From Acanthosepion pharaonis (lineage: Eukaryota > Mollusca > Cephalopoda > Sepiida > Sepiidae), in the NCBI GenBank assembly GCA_903632075.3, contig CAHIKZ030002033.1, forward strand, positions 52,501 to 116,500: a stretch of 64,000 nt of DNA. The letters run 5' to 3'. This document shows, one piece after another, positions 13,671 through 24,594 of the stretch; position 1 is the first letter of the stretch, and every line of letters begins with the position of its first letter. The notes under the pieces were generated by a model, which was given only the letters and a program-made list of their open reading frames with translations, searched no databases and was not told the origin of the DNA. The position numbers were made by a program, and so were the translations under genes.

Positions 13671-13919
13671 TTAAAAGTGGGAATAAAAAACTAAAAAAAA
13701 GATTGGATCATATGCATTCATGTGTACATAATGCTTGAATTTTTTATTTCTCTGTTCATAGTTGGTTGTAAATAAGTTCCATTGGTTATAGTCATTTTAC
13801 TTACTATAAATATAAAAAGAAAAAGAAATTACTTACTTTGATCTATTTCTTATTTAATACCATAAAAATACATTGCTTGAATATTTTTCATTTTTTTTAA
13901 AAAAAAAATTTCATCCCAA

Positions 13920-14515
13920 TAGCAATTTCTAAAGACTTAATAGATTTTATTTTTAATCTGATATATTTTTATTACTTCAAACGTTATTTTTAGTGAATAA
14001 CAAATTATTTGTTTAGATAACTCTTTTATTTTAATAAACAGTAAATTTATTTTTTTTCATCATCCTGCATACTTGAAAAAATGTAAATCTCAATAAAAAA
14101 ATGCCCTCTGGCATGATTTGAACCTGCATGTTCTTTCTCTTTTTTTTTAAACTTTTTCTATAATAACCTTAAAAACAAAAAGGAAAAAGTCCAAAATTTT
14201 GCCTTTAAAGCATACACATTCGTTCAGATTTTTCTTGAGACAGATATCTGCTCATTTTAATATCCAAAACACAAACATGACATATAAAGGGTTAAAAGAT
14301 TTTTTTTTGTTTTAAATTCAGCATATTTTTTATTACTTCGAACATTATTTTTAGTGGATACTTCTATTTGAGCAGACGCTCTGTTTTTCTTTTTAAATGG
14401 TTTTTATTTTGCCTGTGTAATCGAGAAAACTTAAAGAAAATTTGTCATCTGGTAGGATTCACAAAAGAGGATGCAGGTTCCAATCCTGCTGGAGAGCACA
14501 TTTCTTTAAAGGTTT
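13920..14515 (-). repeat. Two partial SINE family D copies with a box-B palindrome
   Basis: Two same-orientation blocks share TTATTACTTC, then TTATTTTTAGTG (13970-13995 and 14331-14355); the same block occurs at 57310-57335. Each is followed by a tRNA-box-B-like end: GCCCTCTGGCATGATTTGAA near 14103, and TCATCTGGTAGGATTC at 14447-14462, which faces its own inverted copy GTTCCAATCCTGCTGGAGAG at 14477-14496. Confidence 0.5.
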
Positions 14516-14789
14516 TCGAGTACTTAGCTCTACGTAAATGAAAACGTACATTGAATAAGAAACCACTTTGTGCTGCATCTTAACATGAAGTGTTTGGGGG
14601 AATTGACTGTATGAAGAGTTTGCTTTTGATTTGGTTCCCCTACATTTGTGACCTTATGCCATACTAAACTAGATGTAGTGAATAGAGATGCTTTATAGAG
14701 CAATGGTTAGTATCCCAGGTCATTAATACTATAGTATAATACACCCAATACTTTGTATCATATTAAAGTATATTTAATCTTATTTTGTT

Positions 14790-15650
14790 TTTCTTTTCAT
14801 TCCAAGCAAGGCAATAAAGCCATTAAGATACAAGTGGCTCCTGGGAATGAAGGAGAATGAGAAGACTTTAATGAAGAGAAATGGCAATAAAAGAACAAGA
14901 TTTGGGAAAGATGGCAATTGGTGTTTCATTTAAATTAGGTATCTGGGAAATTAGAAGGGAATGTGACAGGTGAGAAAAGAAACCATTAGAACAATTACAT
15001 TTAGCTAGTTCAACAGTAAAATGGTGAGGCCTAGTAACATGTTAAATTCATGCAGTCAAGACAGTAAGTAGGACAACTCATCAGAACAATTGCCATGAAA
15101 ATATTTGTAGAAAAGGGAGAGGGAAGCCACATCACATTAGTGAGAAAGTGACAGAAGTTGCCAGGTAAGATTGATTACATTACTGTTGTAGCATACCTAT
15201 GAACAATAATGTTAATGTCTCCATTAACATAAATACAGTAGTAAATACTGTATGTTGGTCTGCAGTTGGCAATTCATTACAAAATTCACTTGACTCACTT
15301 TTAGCAGTTGATTACTTCTACACACCACTGACCAATCTTATACATATTGTTCTTATACTAAGTATTATCGTTCATTATCAACCTTTGATTATTCTATTCA
15401 GTAACCTCCCCTAGGTTACAACAATTACGGAACCTTCTTTGAATTTTGTCAGTCTCAAAATGTATAGTAGGAGCGCAAGACCAGATATTGTAGCAATATT
15501 CAATGCATGCATGGAGACTAGATTTAGAGAGATTATTATGTACAAATGCTTGATGAAAATGGTTGTCTCTTAAATCGTGTATTGTATTTCAGTAGCTTGA
15601 GCCATGTTTTTGATTCATAGAAACCTACATTTAATGTCTTCATATAAGCG
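14790..15650 (-). pseudogene. LINE relic (family J), minus strand
   Basis: On the minus strand 15420-15560 decodes to a block like ACIEYCYNIWS and DKIQRRF, matching the RPCMEY...IWSGAP...DKIQRRI segment of the copy at 46150. The 15070-15110 part matches YFHGNCSDE. The left end (14795-14820) carries the family 3' tail with CCAAGCAAGGCAATAAAG. Confidence 0.6.
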
Positions 15651-15699
15651 TCCATTAATATGAAACCTGTTATAATTATTTTCATTGTATATCACCTTA

Positions 15700-17375
15700 G
15701 AATATTATGTCAGACCCAGAGATTTGGTAATACCTGAGGCCAACTCCTTGATTGTATTCCCTCCCCCCCAAGACTTAAGTAGGGGGGGGCTATAGAGCCT
15801 AGTACTGAGAAATGTGAGAAAAGAAGACATTTTAAATAAACAGATGAAACCTGAAATAGACACTTTATTGAAATGAAAGATAAACTAAATTTTTATTTCA
15901 TTCTTTGATTGGATGCCTTCCTGATATGGATGCTGGAGCCATCACACCCTCTCATCTCCTCTTCTTCATGCTACTGGTCAGACCAGATAGAAATACTTTT
16001 TTCCCCTCCTCACTACTTACAAAGTCATGTTTGGTGATTGGAAAACCAAGTAAGATTATTTTCCCAAACAACTCAAAAAAAAAAAGGAAAGGAAAACAGT
16101 AAATTGATGTTTGATTGAAAGATAAACAAAATGAGAAGTGAAAATTGTGGAGTTAAGTCGTAGAGAAATCTTGCAGTGTAAGGGAGTGGACAGGAACCGT
16201 TCCACAAAAATGTTTGTTTTGTTTCAGAAGCTGACTCATTACCAATTAACTGCCTTTACCTTCAAAATGTTCTTGATGGTGAGGAAAGCACAAACATTTT
16301 AAAGTTCTTGTAACTGGACTACACAAATAAAATATTTATACTGAGAAAGTAATAAGAATCTATCAATGTTGTCTCATTAAGAAGCAAGAGAGAATTATTT
16401 GGTTATAGAATTATTACATGAGGTTTAAACAAGGTTTAAATAATACTTATGAACATATCTTAATACTCTTAAAAATATCATGCAAGGAACCTTTTGGCTA
16501 ACCTTTCTTCAGAGATATATCATTGAAATTTAAAAAAAAAATTTATTAAAGATGTCGGTCTTGAATCAGTGCAGTATTTGTGCACTTTAGTATCTCCAAG
16601 TTAATTCTACTGTGTTGCTCAAGCAGAATGTTTGTGTAGTGGATATGTTGCTTACCTGGCTCTATCAAGGATGAGAGTTACGAATCAAGACAGGATTCAC
16701 TTATATAAAATAAGTTTGCTTTATTAAAGGAAAAAGTTAGACAAAAAATTTACAAATACATCTAGCATATTTATTTCTCTTCTTTCTTAGTTTTCTGCTG
16801 AAGGACTGACAATATTTAATCAGATGATTTCTATATTTCTATCATAATTGTTTTTCTTTTTAAATGGATTGGAAGTGTTATTGGATATGGAATTGTTAGG
16901 TTTCAAAATCCAATTTGGCAAGTGATACTTAATGGAGAATTATTGAAAAAAAATGCTTTATTTCATACAAATTTAGAGTAGTTTTGCCTGTTTAACTGGG
17001 AATAACAGCTATTTAACAGTAGGCATTGACAAGTACCTGTTCTGATATTTCAGTGAATTAAATATAAGTGTGGAAGGAACAATCTGAAGGTGAGGTGGGT
17101 CATAGAGTGTTGGCTTATTGACCAACCAGCATCATTGGAAAGTTGTTTTATAAGTCAGAAGGAATCACTAAGTGAAAAAATATCATGACTTTTTCTTTAT
17201 CTGAGATGATGTGTCAACTGATATAGTTGACAAATATTTAGAACTGTCCCCAATTTCTATTTCTTTTTTTTTTCAGCTCTACTCCATGTTTACAAACAAC
17301 CATCTCGATACATTTTCAATTTATTTTCATGAATTGCCATTTTTGCTACATTAGGATAACATTATTTGGTTATTG
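15700..17375. other. No recognisable feature
   Basis: Unassigned sequence. A C-run facing a G-run (15760-15790) could form a small hairpin. No gene or matched repeat. Confidence 0.45.
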
Positions 17376-17690
17376 TTGAACAATGGAGTACTGGATAGCA
17401 GTTAAGATAGAGAAATCGGAGAGCTGAGTTTGAATTCCAGTCAAATCTATTACATTCACTTATGTGTTATTACCCTTGGGAAAAGTATGAATCCTCTTCT
17501 TCTCCCCCCAGCTATGGGTAAATAGCAGGACAGACTTGGTTCTATAGCCTTGGATGGCAACTGGTCTACCACACAAAGAAATGGTAACCTACTGCAAGAA
17601 ATAATCTGCCTCGTCAGTCATGTATTGAAAGATACATGATTGCCTAAGCATGTATCTCACATGGCACATAACTGACTGAATGAAGCTGCC
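17376..17690 (+). repeat. SINE family A (tRNA-derived head)
   Basis: It starts with a box-A-like GTACTGGATAGCAG and a box-B-like GAGTTTGAATTCCAG, the internal RNA polymerase III promoter layout of a tRNA. The family core CTTGGGAAAAGTATGAATCC, CAGCTATGGGTAAATAGCAG and GATGGCAACTGGTCTA follows. The 3' tail differs from the 44-kb copy. No (TA)n flank. Confidence 0.7.
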
Positions 17691-18084
17691 TGAATTGCAC
17701 AGTCCACTGGGTATATTTCTATACTATTTCAAAATGTTTGCTAATGTTTTTTTGGCAGTTTTGTATCTTCTTGAAAATAGGAACATGATGATCAAACACA
17801 CTATTTTTACTTTTTTTCTATCTTACTTTTTTTCTGCCAGTAGAAATTACAAAAAGACACGGGTTTTAAAAACAAAGATTAATTTAAAAAATATCACTTT
17901 GCAACATTTTTAGCACTGATATTTATTTATAGAATTATACTGAAATAAAATAACCTTTTTTAAAATATAAAACATTTATTTTCTTCATTCTTATTTATTT
18001 TCCTACACTTTCTAAAGTAAAATGTTTTGGTTACTTATGCATAAGTAGAGATGCTCTATCTGAACATAAGATATGCAGTTGACG

Positions 18085-18425
18085 CCATGTTGATGGCCAC
18101 CAAAGATCAGCAATGTCAAACCTGGTCACTACTTAGATGGTGACTACTTGGGAATATCAAATGCTGTAAGCTTGGATGTACAGGTAGTGTGATATATAAC
18201 AGCTCAGAATTGTTAACCAGAAAGTTGAGTCCCTATTCCAACTGGATTTACTACTGCCAAAATACCATTGCTGAACCTATTCTCATCCCCAGCTATGAGT
18301 TAATTAGTAGGACTTGTGCCACTAAAACCGTTATCTTCCACAAAAATAATAAAATTTCATACAGACTATTTAGATTTCAGCATTGAATAACCAAGAGAAG
18401 TTGGTACATTGCTAAAAAAACAAAA
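18085..18425 (+). repeat. Composite SINE: 5S-rRNA-like head plus tRNA-like unit (family B)
   Basis: The first 80 bp read GATCAGCAATGTCAAACCTG, GTCACTACTTAGATGGTGAC and TACTTGGGAATATC, then AATGCTGTAAGCTT, which follows the 3' half of eukaryotic 5S rRNA in order and spacing. A tRNA-like unit follows immediately (box-A-like TAGTGTGATATATAAC; box-B-like GAGTCCCTATTCC), then the SINE core CAGCTATGAGTTAATTAG and a tail with TTTAGATTTCAGCATTGAAT. Sister copies are at 60095 (+) and 52465-52692 (minus). Chimeric 5S/tRNA SINE heads are known in vertebrates (AmnSINE1, some bat SINEs); this is a relic, not a 5S gene. Confidence 0.75.
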
Positions 18426-18429
18426 CAAT

Positions 18430-18705
18430 TGACCAAATATGTGGATGCCAGACACAGAAAGCAATGGATGTGATCTACAAGATGGACATGTCAAAATCAA
18501 GCAAGTAGAGAAATTTAAATGTGAAACAAATCTGTAGGTGCATAGGAATATCAAAAGATACCTTCCAAAATGTAAAAATATTAAGAAGCAGGAAAATGTC
18601 TTTAGAAATACAGAAAAGTGCTCAATTGCGATGTATTATCAATCCTCCTGTATGGTAATGAATGCTGTACAATTTACTCAGAGATAGAGGACTTGATGCA
18701 ACAGT
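18430..18705 (+). pseudogene. LINE relic (family K), short + strand fragment
   Basis: The order of words matches 32800-32930: AAGAAGCAGGAAAATGTC, a GAAATACAGAAAAGTG stretch, TATCAATCCTCCTGTATGG and GAGGACTTGATGCAACAG. Heavily decayed. Confidence 0.55.
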
Positions 18706-18714
18706 GATGAATTA

Positions 18715-19450
18715 AGTCCAATTAATAAGATCGATAGTTTTGGTAAAATAAAACTGGCATCTGGTCTCCAAAATGACCTTCAATCAGTTGTTAATTAGGG
18801 CAAGAAATGGCTTTTAAATTCTAACACTTCCAAAAAAAAAAAAAAAAAAATAACTACTGTTGTTTTATGTCATCTTAGAGAACCATTTTTGCCTATCATC
18901 ATCATCGTGGCTGATGGCAACCTCCAGGAGAGCAAGTCATTGAATCTTGTTGCTTTCACATTTTCCACTGACATGAACTGGAAAAATTGAACTGTTTACT
19001 AATAGGAAAGTTGATTCACTGTGTCCTGCCAAACAATTTTTCTTGTCAGAATCCATCTTGCAAATTTATAAATATACCATTCGTCCAGTCATTGCTGCTA
19101 TATTTGATTTGGTGCTCCTGCAATATATCTCAAGATTCTTGACAAAATCCAAAGAATCTGCTATGTTATCAGATTTGACCTGCCATCTCAGCTTCTGTCA
19201 GTTCACCATAATGTAGAGTCTTTCCTATAAATATTTTCCTGGTAATTGTTCTAATGAGTTTTCTTCTTTGGTACCTTGAACTCATGAATTTGATCATAGT
19301 ACTAGATTGGCAACTAAATCTCATCATTTTACTGTTGAAATAGATAGAGGTATCCATAAGTTCTATTCTAATAGTTTCTTCACTTACACTTCTCACACGT
19401 GGAACTCTATTCTGACTTCTTGCTTAATTTTCTTAGTTTAATCTTCAAAG
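18715..19450 (+). pseudogene. LINE relic (family J), + strand
   Basis: This is the decayed counterpart of 46560-47160: a Leu-Gln-Asn-Asp-Leu-Gln-Ser-Val-Val-Asn stretch, an Ile-Tyr-Lys-Tyr-Thr-Ile-Arg-Pro block near 19060-19095, and the tail near 19200-19290 resembling YKYFPGNCSNE. It is interrupted by an A-run at 18832-18850 and many stops. Confidence 0.6.
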
Positions 19451-19465
19451 AATTAAATATTTTGG

Positions 19466-19466
<1 letters not shown>

Positions 19467-19508
<42 letters not shown>
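19467..19508. repeat. (TA)n array
   Basis: About 20 TA units; the SINE head starts directly at its right edge. Confidence 0.95.
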
Positions 19509-19510
<2 letters not shown>

Positions 19511-19841
19511 CACAGTGTACTGATGGATAGCAGATTGGATTGAGGAATATGAGAGATGAGTTCAAATTCCAGTTAAGTCCATTACATTCACTTACATGCT
19601 AAAGGTATGGATCCACCTGTTCTTCCCCCAGGTATGGGTAAATAGTAAGACAGATTTTTTGCCACACAAGATTATAGGACCCAGTCTAGGAGAAGGATAA
19701 ATCTGAATTCAAAACCTCAGGGATGTCATTTGGAGATATTGTGGCATGTTGTATTTGGCTCTAAACATATGTGTAGATAGTCTGGCTGTTTGAATTGAGC
19801 TGCTGGTCCGTCATACATAGAAAAACAATTGGAAAGTCCCA

Positions 19842-19845
<4 letters not shown>
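19509..19845 (+). repeat. SINE family A between two (TA)n arrays
   Basis: Starts GGCACAGTGTACTGATGG with a box-A-like GATGGATAGCAGATTGG and a box-B-like GAGTTCAAATTCCAG; the core GGTATGGGTAAATAGTAAG and GAGAAGGATAAATCTGAATT follows. It is diverged from the 44-kb copy but collinear over about 250 bp. Confidence 0.75.
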
Positions 19846-19880
<35 letters not shown>

Positions 19881-19889
19881 TATATATGT
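19846..19889. repeat. (TA)n array between SINE and foldback element
   Basis: TA repeat with one GTG interruption, ending at the first base of the foldback arm. Confidence 0.9.
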
Positions 19890-20089
19890 AAGTTTCATTA
19901 AAGATGACTCATAATGTATTGCAGTTTAGTTTTTTTTTACATCATTTTTCTTGTGTCTGTATAACTTTTTTCTTTGCAAGACATTTTTACACACTTCATA
20001 TCCAAGAAAGAAAAAAACTTATACGTACACAAGAAAAACTAAATTGAAAGCTTAACCGCAGTACCTTGTCAGTATCTTTAATGAAACTT
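19890..20089. mobile_element. 200-bp foldback MITE-like element
   Basis: The ends are inverted copies: AAGTTTCATTAAAGAT at 19890 and ATCTTTAATGAAACTT ending 20089. Similarity continues inward for roughly 90 bp per arm (TTTTTCTTGTGTCTGTATAA on the left against TTATACGTACACAAGAAAAA on the right; ACATTTTTACAC near the middle). It has no coding capacity and sits between two (TA)n arrays, consistent with a non-autonomous DNA transposon that uses TA targets. The parent transposon is not identified. Confidence 0.75.
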
Positions 20090-20111
20090 GTCTAAAAGAG
20101 GGATTGTTGCC

Positions 20112-20114
<3 letters not shown>

Positions 20115-20167
<53 letters not shown>
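20115..20167. repeat. (TA)n(CA)n array abutting the Tc1 element
   Basis: About 22 TA units turning into CA units right at the terminal CAGTG of the Tc1 element. Confidence 0.9.
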
Positions 20168-20169
<2 letters not shown>

Positions 20170-20353
20170 GTGTATCACAAAAGTGAGTACACCCCTCACA
20201 TTTCTTCAAATATTTAAGTATATCTCTTCATGGGACAGCACTGAAAAAATTACCTTTTGACACAATGAAAAGTAGTCTGTCTGCAGCATATATAACAGAG
20301 TTAATTTCTTTTCCCCTCAAAATATAGCCATTAAAAGCTAAATCCCTGGCAGC

Positions 20354-20422
20354 AAAAGTGAGTACACCCCTAAGAAACTACACCCCTAAAAAGTGAGTAC
20401 ACCCCTAAGAAACTACACCCCT
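20354..20422. repeat. 35-bp tandem duplication of the inner Tc1 direct repeat
   Basis: The unit AAAAGTGAGTACACCCCTAA plus GAAACTACACCCCT occurs at 20354 and again at 20389, nearly identical, so the left arm has one extra inner DR-like motif that the right arm lacks. Confidence 0.85.
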
Positions 20423-20576
20423 AAATGTCTAAATTGAGTACTGCTTTTCATTTTCCCTCCAAAATGTCATGTGACTCATTAGTGTAACTATGCCCATGTG
20501 TTCATGGGGAGCAGGTGTATTCAAATTTGTAGTGCAGCTCTAACACTCTCTTTTACTGGTCACTGAAAGTTCCAAC

Positions 20577-21532
20577 ATGGCACCACATGGCAAAGAACTC
20601 TCTGAGGATCTTAAAAAACGTATTGTTGCACTACATAAAGATGGCCAAGGCTACAAGAAGATTGCCAACACCCTGAAACTGAGCTGCAGCACAGTGGCTA
20701 AGATCATCCAGCATTTTAAAAGAGCAGGGTCCACTCAAAACAGGCCTCGGGTAGGTCGTCCAAAGAAGCAGATCACATCCAAATGCTTGCTGTTAGCATT
20801 GCTGCAGAGATTAAAAAGATTGGGATTCAGCCTGTTAGTGTTCAGACCATACGCCGCACACTACATCAAATTGGTGTGCATGGCTGTCACCCCAGGAGGA
20901 AGCCTCTTCTGAAGGCAATACACAAGAAAGCCTGCAAACAGTTTGCTGAAGACATGTCAAAAAAGCCCATAGATTACTGGAACCATGTCCTATGGTCTGA
21001 TGAGACAAAATTTAATTTGTTTGGTTCTGATGGCCTTAAGCATGTGTGGCGGCGACCAGGTGAGGAGTACAATGATAAGTGTGTCATTCCTACAGTCAAG
21101 CATGGTGGTGGGAATGTCATGGTCTGGGGCTGCATGAGTGCTGCAGGTATTGGAGAGTTACATTTCATTGAGGGAAACATGAACTCCAACATGTACTGTG
21201 AAATACTGCAGCAGAGCATGATCCCTCCCTCCAGAAACTGGGTTGCAGAGCAGTGTTCCAGCATGACAATGACCCCAAACACACATCCAAGACAACCACT
21301 GCTTTACTGAAGAGGCTGAGGGTAAAGGTGATGGACTGGCCAAGAACATCTTTGGGCCATCCTCAAGCAGAAAATGGAGGTGTGCAGAGTCTCAAATATC
21401 CGCCAGCTCCGCGACGTCGTCATTGAGGAGTGGAAGAGCATTCCAGTGACTACCTGTGAAGCTCTGGTAAACTCCATACCCAGGAGAGTAAAGGCAGTTT
21501 TAGATAATGATGGTGGCCACACAAAATATTGA
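20577..21532 (+). pseudogene. Tc1 transposase, inactive
   Basis: It starts MAPHGKELSEDLKKRIVALH, a paired-type helix-turn-helix DNA-binding domain, and reaches the VGRPKK hinge near residue 65. A deletion then shifts the frame (relatives have about 16 more residues) and reading resumes at 20783. The first catalytic Asp is in WSDETKF (codon 20999-21001) and the second in QHDNDPKH (21265-21267), the latter after a further frameshift near 21235. About 27 bp that should encode the SPDLNPIE block are missing near 21340, so the third catalytic residue is gone. The C-terminus ends NGGHTKY-like at TGA 21530. All lesions look recent against otherwise well-kept codons. Confidence 0.9.
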
Positions 21533-21785
21533 CAGTTGACATGTTGTATGTTAATATTGACAACTTTTTCTAAGGGGTGTACTCACTTTTGTTGCCAGGG
21601 ATTTAGCTTTTAATGGATATATTTTGAGTTATTTTGATTGAAAAATAAATTAACTCTGTTATATATGCTGCAGACAGGCTACTTTTCATTGTGTCAAAGT
21701 GTCATTTGTCAGTGTTGTTCCATGAAGAGATATACTTAAATATTTGAAGAAATGTGAGGGGTGTACTCACTTTTGTGATACACTG

Positions 21786-23597
21786 TATATATGATAGTGT
21801 ATTTACCATATGCTAAGATGTTACAGGTGGTAAGATCTGGCTTCTAATTACATAGGCATTTTTTTTTTTTTCTTTGAGAAAAAAATATTTGAAGTTTTAA
21901 TAGTTTACCATACTACTAACTTAGTCATTGACTCTCTGTCGGCATTTTTATTTCTCTCACGACAAATTATCACATTTTGGATCTATTATTAAATATTTGT
22001 GGTTATTATTATATTTTCAATATTACTTTTCATTTGAAATGAACAGTGTATGCTTGTCTTTTGTGCTTTGATGCCTGTCTTTCTTTTGTGCTTTGATGCC
22101 TGTGCTGAAATTGGTGATTTCTGCTTTGATGACAGCAGTTGGCTTGTCCACCTGCATATGTTATCAGTGAGGCAACATTACCTGTATTACTTGACTGGGG
22201 TTGGTGTTTGTGAAGATACTGTACAGTATCTCTCGATGAACAAAAGATTTACAGTACTGGTAGGAAGCTGTCTACTGGTTATAATCAATACTAAAAAACA
22301 ATATATGGCATGATAGTAATGGCATACAAGGTGTTTATTATATATGAATGAAAACTGTAGGTTTATATGTCAGGGGTTTGTGATTGCTTGTATTTCATGA
22401 CTGGAGTTTGTTAGTGTGGGTAAACTCTTCTTTAGAACTTGACCTTTTAAGTGCTAAGATGCAATTTGATTTTTGAGGACATTTCTCAGAAAAATACAGG
22501 GAAATACAGTAGCTTTCTCAAATAACTTAATTCATTCATTTTTTTTATTTTTATTAAAACTTATTAATTTGTGTGTTCATTACTTTTTAATATACAAAAT
22601 GTCATGCAATATTTTTCTAATATCTAAAAGCAAAAACAGATGTGCCTTTTTAATGTTTTGCATGCATAATCCCAATTGCTGTTTACATGTCACTTCCTTA
22701 GTTCCACTAGTTCAGACCTTCACATCTAGGACCTCCCATGCTATGTACACCAGTTTGATATCCTCATTCCCTTTGTATTTCATTGGTAAGGGGAAAGAAG
22801 AAATGTTGCTTTGTGAAATGGACTTTCAAGAGGATTCTTCCCTGATTACTATAATCTTAAACTTTTCAAGTCTAGGATAACCGGTTATCCTTCCTACATA
22901 ACCTCATATATACTTTTTTTACTCCATTTATACCCTTGCAACAACCTCATTCAATCATACTCTACATTGAGTGGCTTTTGGGCCATGTATTGAGTGAACA
23001 ATAGAAAGAAAATATTTTGTATACTTAAAGAAAGCAGATTTTAGATTTCTTTTATAGTCTGTCTATATGAGGTTCGTTGTTTTCTATTCTGTAAAACACG
23101 AAACTGAACAAACTTTTCTTTTTGCCAAATTTTTTAATCAGGTAAGCATAAACATTAAACTATTTTCAATGCATGAACATGCATAATTCTTTGAATGAAA
23201 ATTTGGATGAAAAAAATACTCCTAAAGCTGAATAGTTTTCCAATTGGACTGTGACTTAGGAGTAGGTCATATAGGCCAGGGCAATAAGAATGCATTCCCA
23301 GGTCCTAGGAAAACCTACTTGTGTGCCAGGTGCTAAAGATGACCTTTACAACATGACTCATACCTTATATAATTTAACTTTTTCTTTTTTTTAACTCCTT
23401 TCTGAACAGAATTAATTGTAATATGAGTAAAGAGGCCCAGGAAAATAAAGGTTTGATGGCTTAGGAAACTAAGTTAAATGGTTACTTCGATACTTGTATA
23501 AAACAAAATTCATGATAAAGTGTCTCTCAGTATATGAAACTCAATATTTAAGTTTCTTAATTTTTATTTGGCCACTATTTTCTGTTTTTTTATATAT

Positions 23598-23655
<58 letters not shown>

Positions 23656-24590
23656 ACAATGTATAATATATTTTTTAAATAACTGAATTTGTGCACATGC
23701 ATATTTGCACAAACATAAAAAAAATTAGTTCAATGAAGTGTAAAAGGACAATGTGTCACAAAACATTTTTCATTTTGTCAGATTTTTTCCCCCTTTTTAA
23801 CTGAATGTAAAATATTTTTTATATTATAATAATGTATATTTTTTTATATTACAAAAATATATAGTATTTTTTATATTATAAGTACATTTGTGAGTTAAGC
23901 AAAACAGGTAGTAGTTTAAAAAAATAAATGAGTGAAATTAAAAACATCTCTGAGTAATGTGCATGGAAAGTAAGGGTCGCACTTGAAGCATGAACAAAAT
24001 TTTTCTTGGGTTATTTGTAAAAACAGTATTGAGTTTATTTTTTATCTACTATTTTCAATACTGTTTGTTAGGCACAAATAAAAATAAAAGCTGATATGAA
24101 AATAGAATGAGGGCATTGAAAATGTTGCTTTCATCATAATGATATATCTAGTAATATATGGTTTATGCTTGTGGCTTTGGAATAAAGGTCCATAAGACAA
24201 ACAAGCAATTTTGATAAATCTCAATAAGACTGTTGTTTGAATTAACATTTTGACTTCAATTTTCTTTTGTTTTCATATGTATGTTGCATGGGGTTGCCAT
24301 ACTTGAAGGATTAGGAATGGGTCGGTTTATAAAGTAAAAAAAAAAAAATAGAAGTTTTTCTGGTTAAAATGACAAGGAGCCTGAAGGAAATGAACAAAAG
24401 AATTGTCAATCATTGTTGTGTAAGAGGATTCACTCTCATATATGAGTGATTTATTTTAGTATTTATCAAATTATTTGGGCCAATTCAAGACATTGAAACA
24501 GAATCAAGCTGTTATGAATTCATTGGCAATAATGTAATTTAAACTCTGTTTAATCATGACCACTATTGATTTGAAAAAATTATATTATTA
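21786..24590. other. No gene recognised; (TA)n at 23589-23652
   Basis: Short frames (22050-22313 and 22473-22880 on +) have no recognisable motif and could be chance. A 23-bp word is repeated at 22055-22080 and 22080-22104 (TTTTGTGCTTTGATGCCTGT). A long (TA)n array sits near 23.6 kb. Confidence 0.5.
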
Positions 24591-24594
24591 CAAA

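Larger units (their letters stand above)
20168..21785 (+). mobile_element. Tc1-type DNA transposon with long IR/DR ends
   Basis: A 1618-bp element bounded by CAGTGTATCACAAAAGTGAG on the left and its inverted copy ending GATACACTG on the right, followed by TA. The terminal inverted repeats are about 210 bp. Each contains two direct copies of AAAAGTGAGTACACCCCT (left 20179-20196 and 20354-20371; right 21573-21590 and 21757-21774, inverted), the IR/DR layout known from the Sleeping Beauty class. The transposase is broken (separate entry). From memory the element closely resembles a Tc1 family common in teleosts and lampreys. Confidence 0.92.

Noticed and set aside
18091..18175. Functional 5S rRNA gene
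   Set aside because: Only the 3' half is present, diverged, and always followed by the same tRNA-like SINE body.
22473..22880. 135-codon + frame
   Set aside because: No recognisable motif, A/T-driven codons, no splice-site or homology support.
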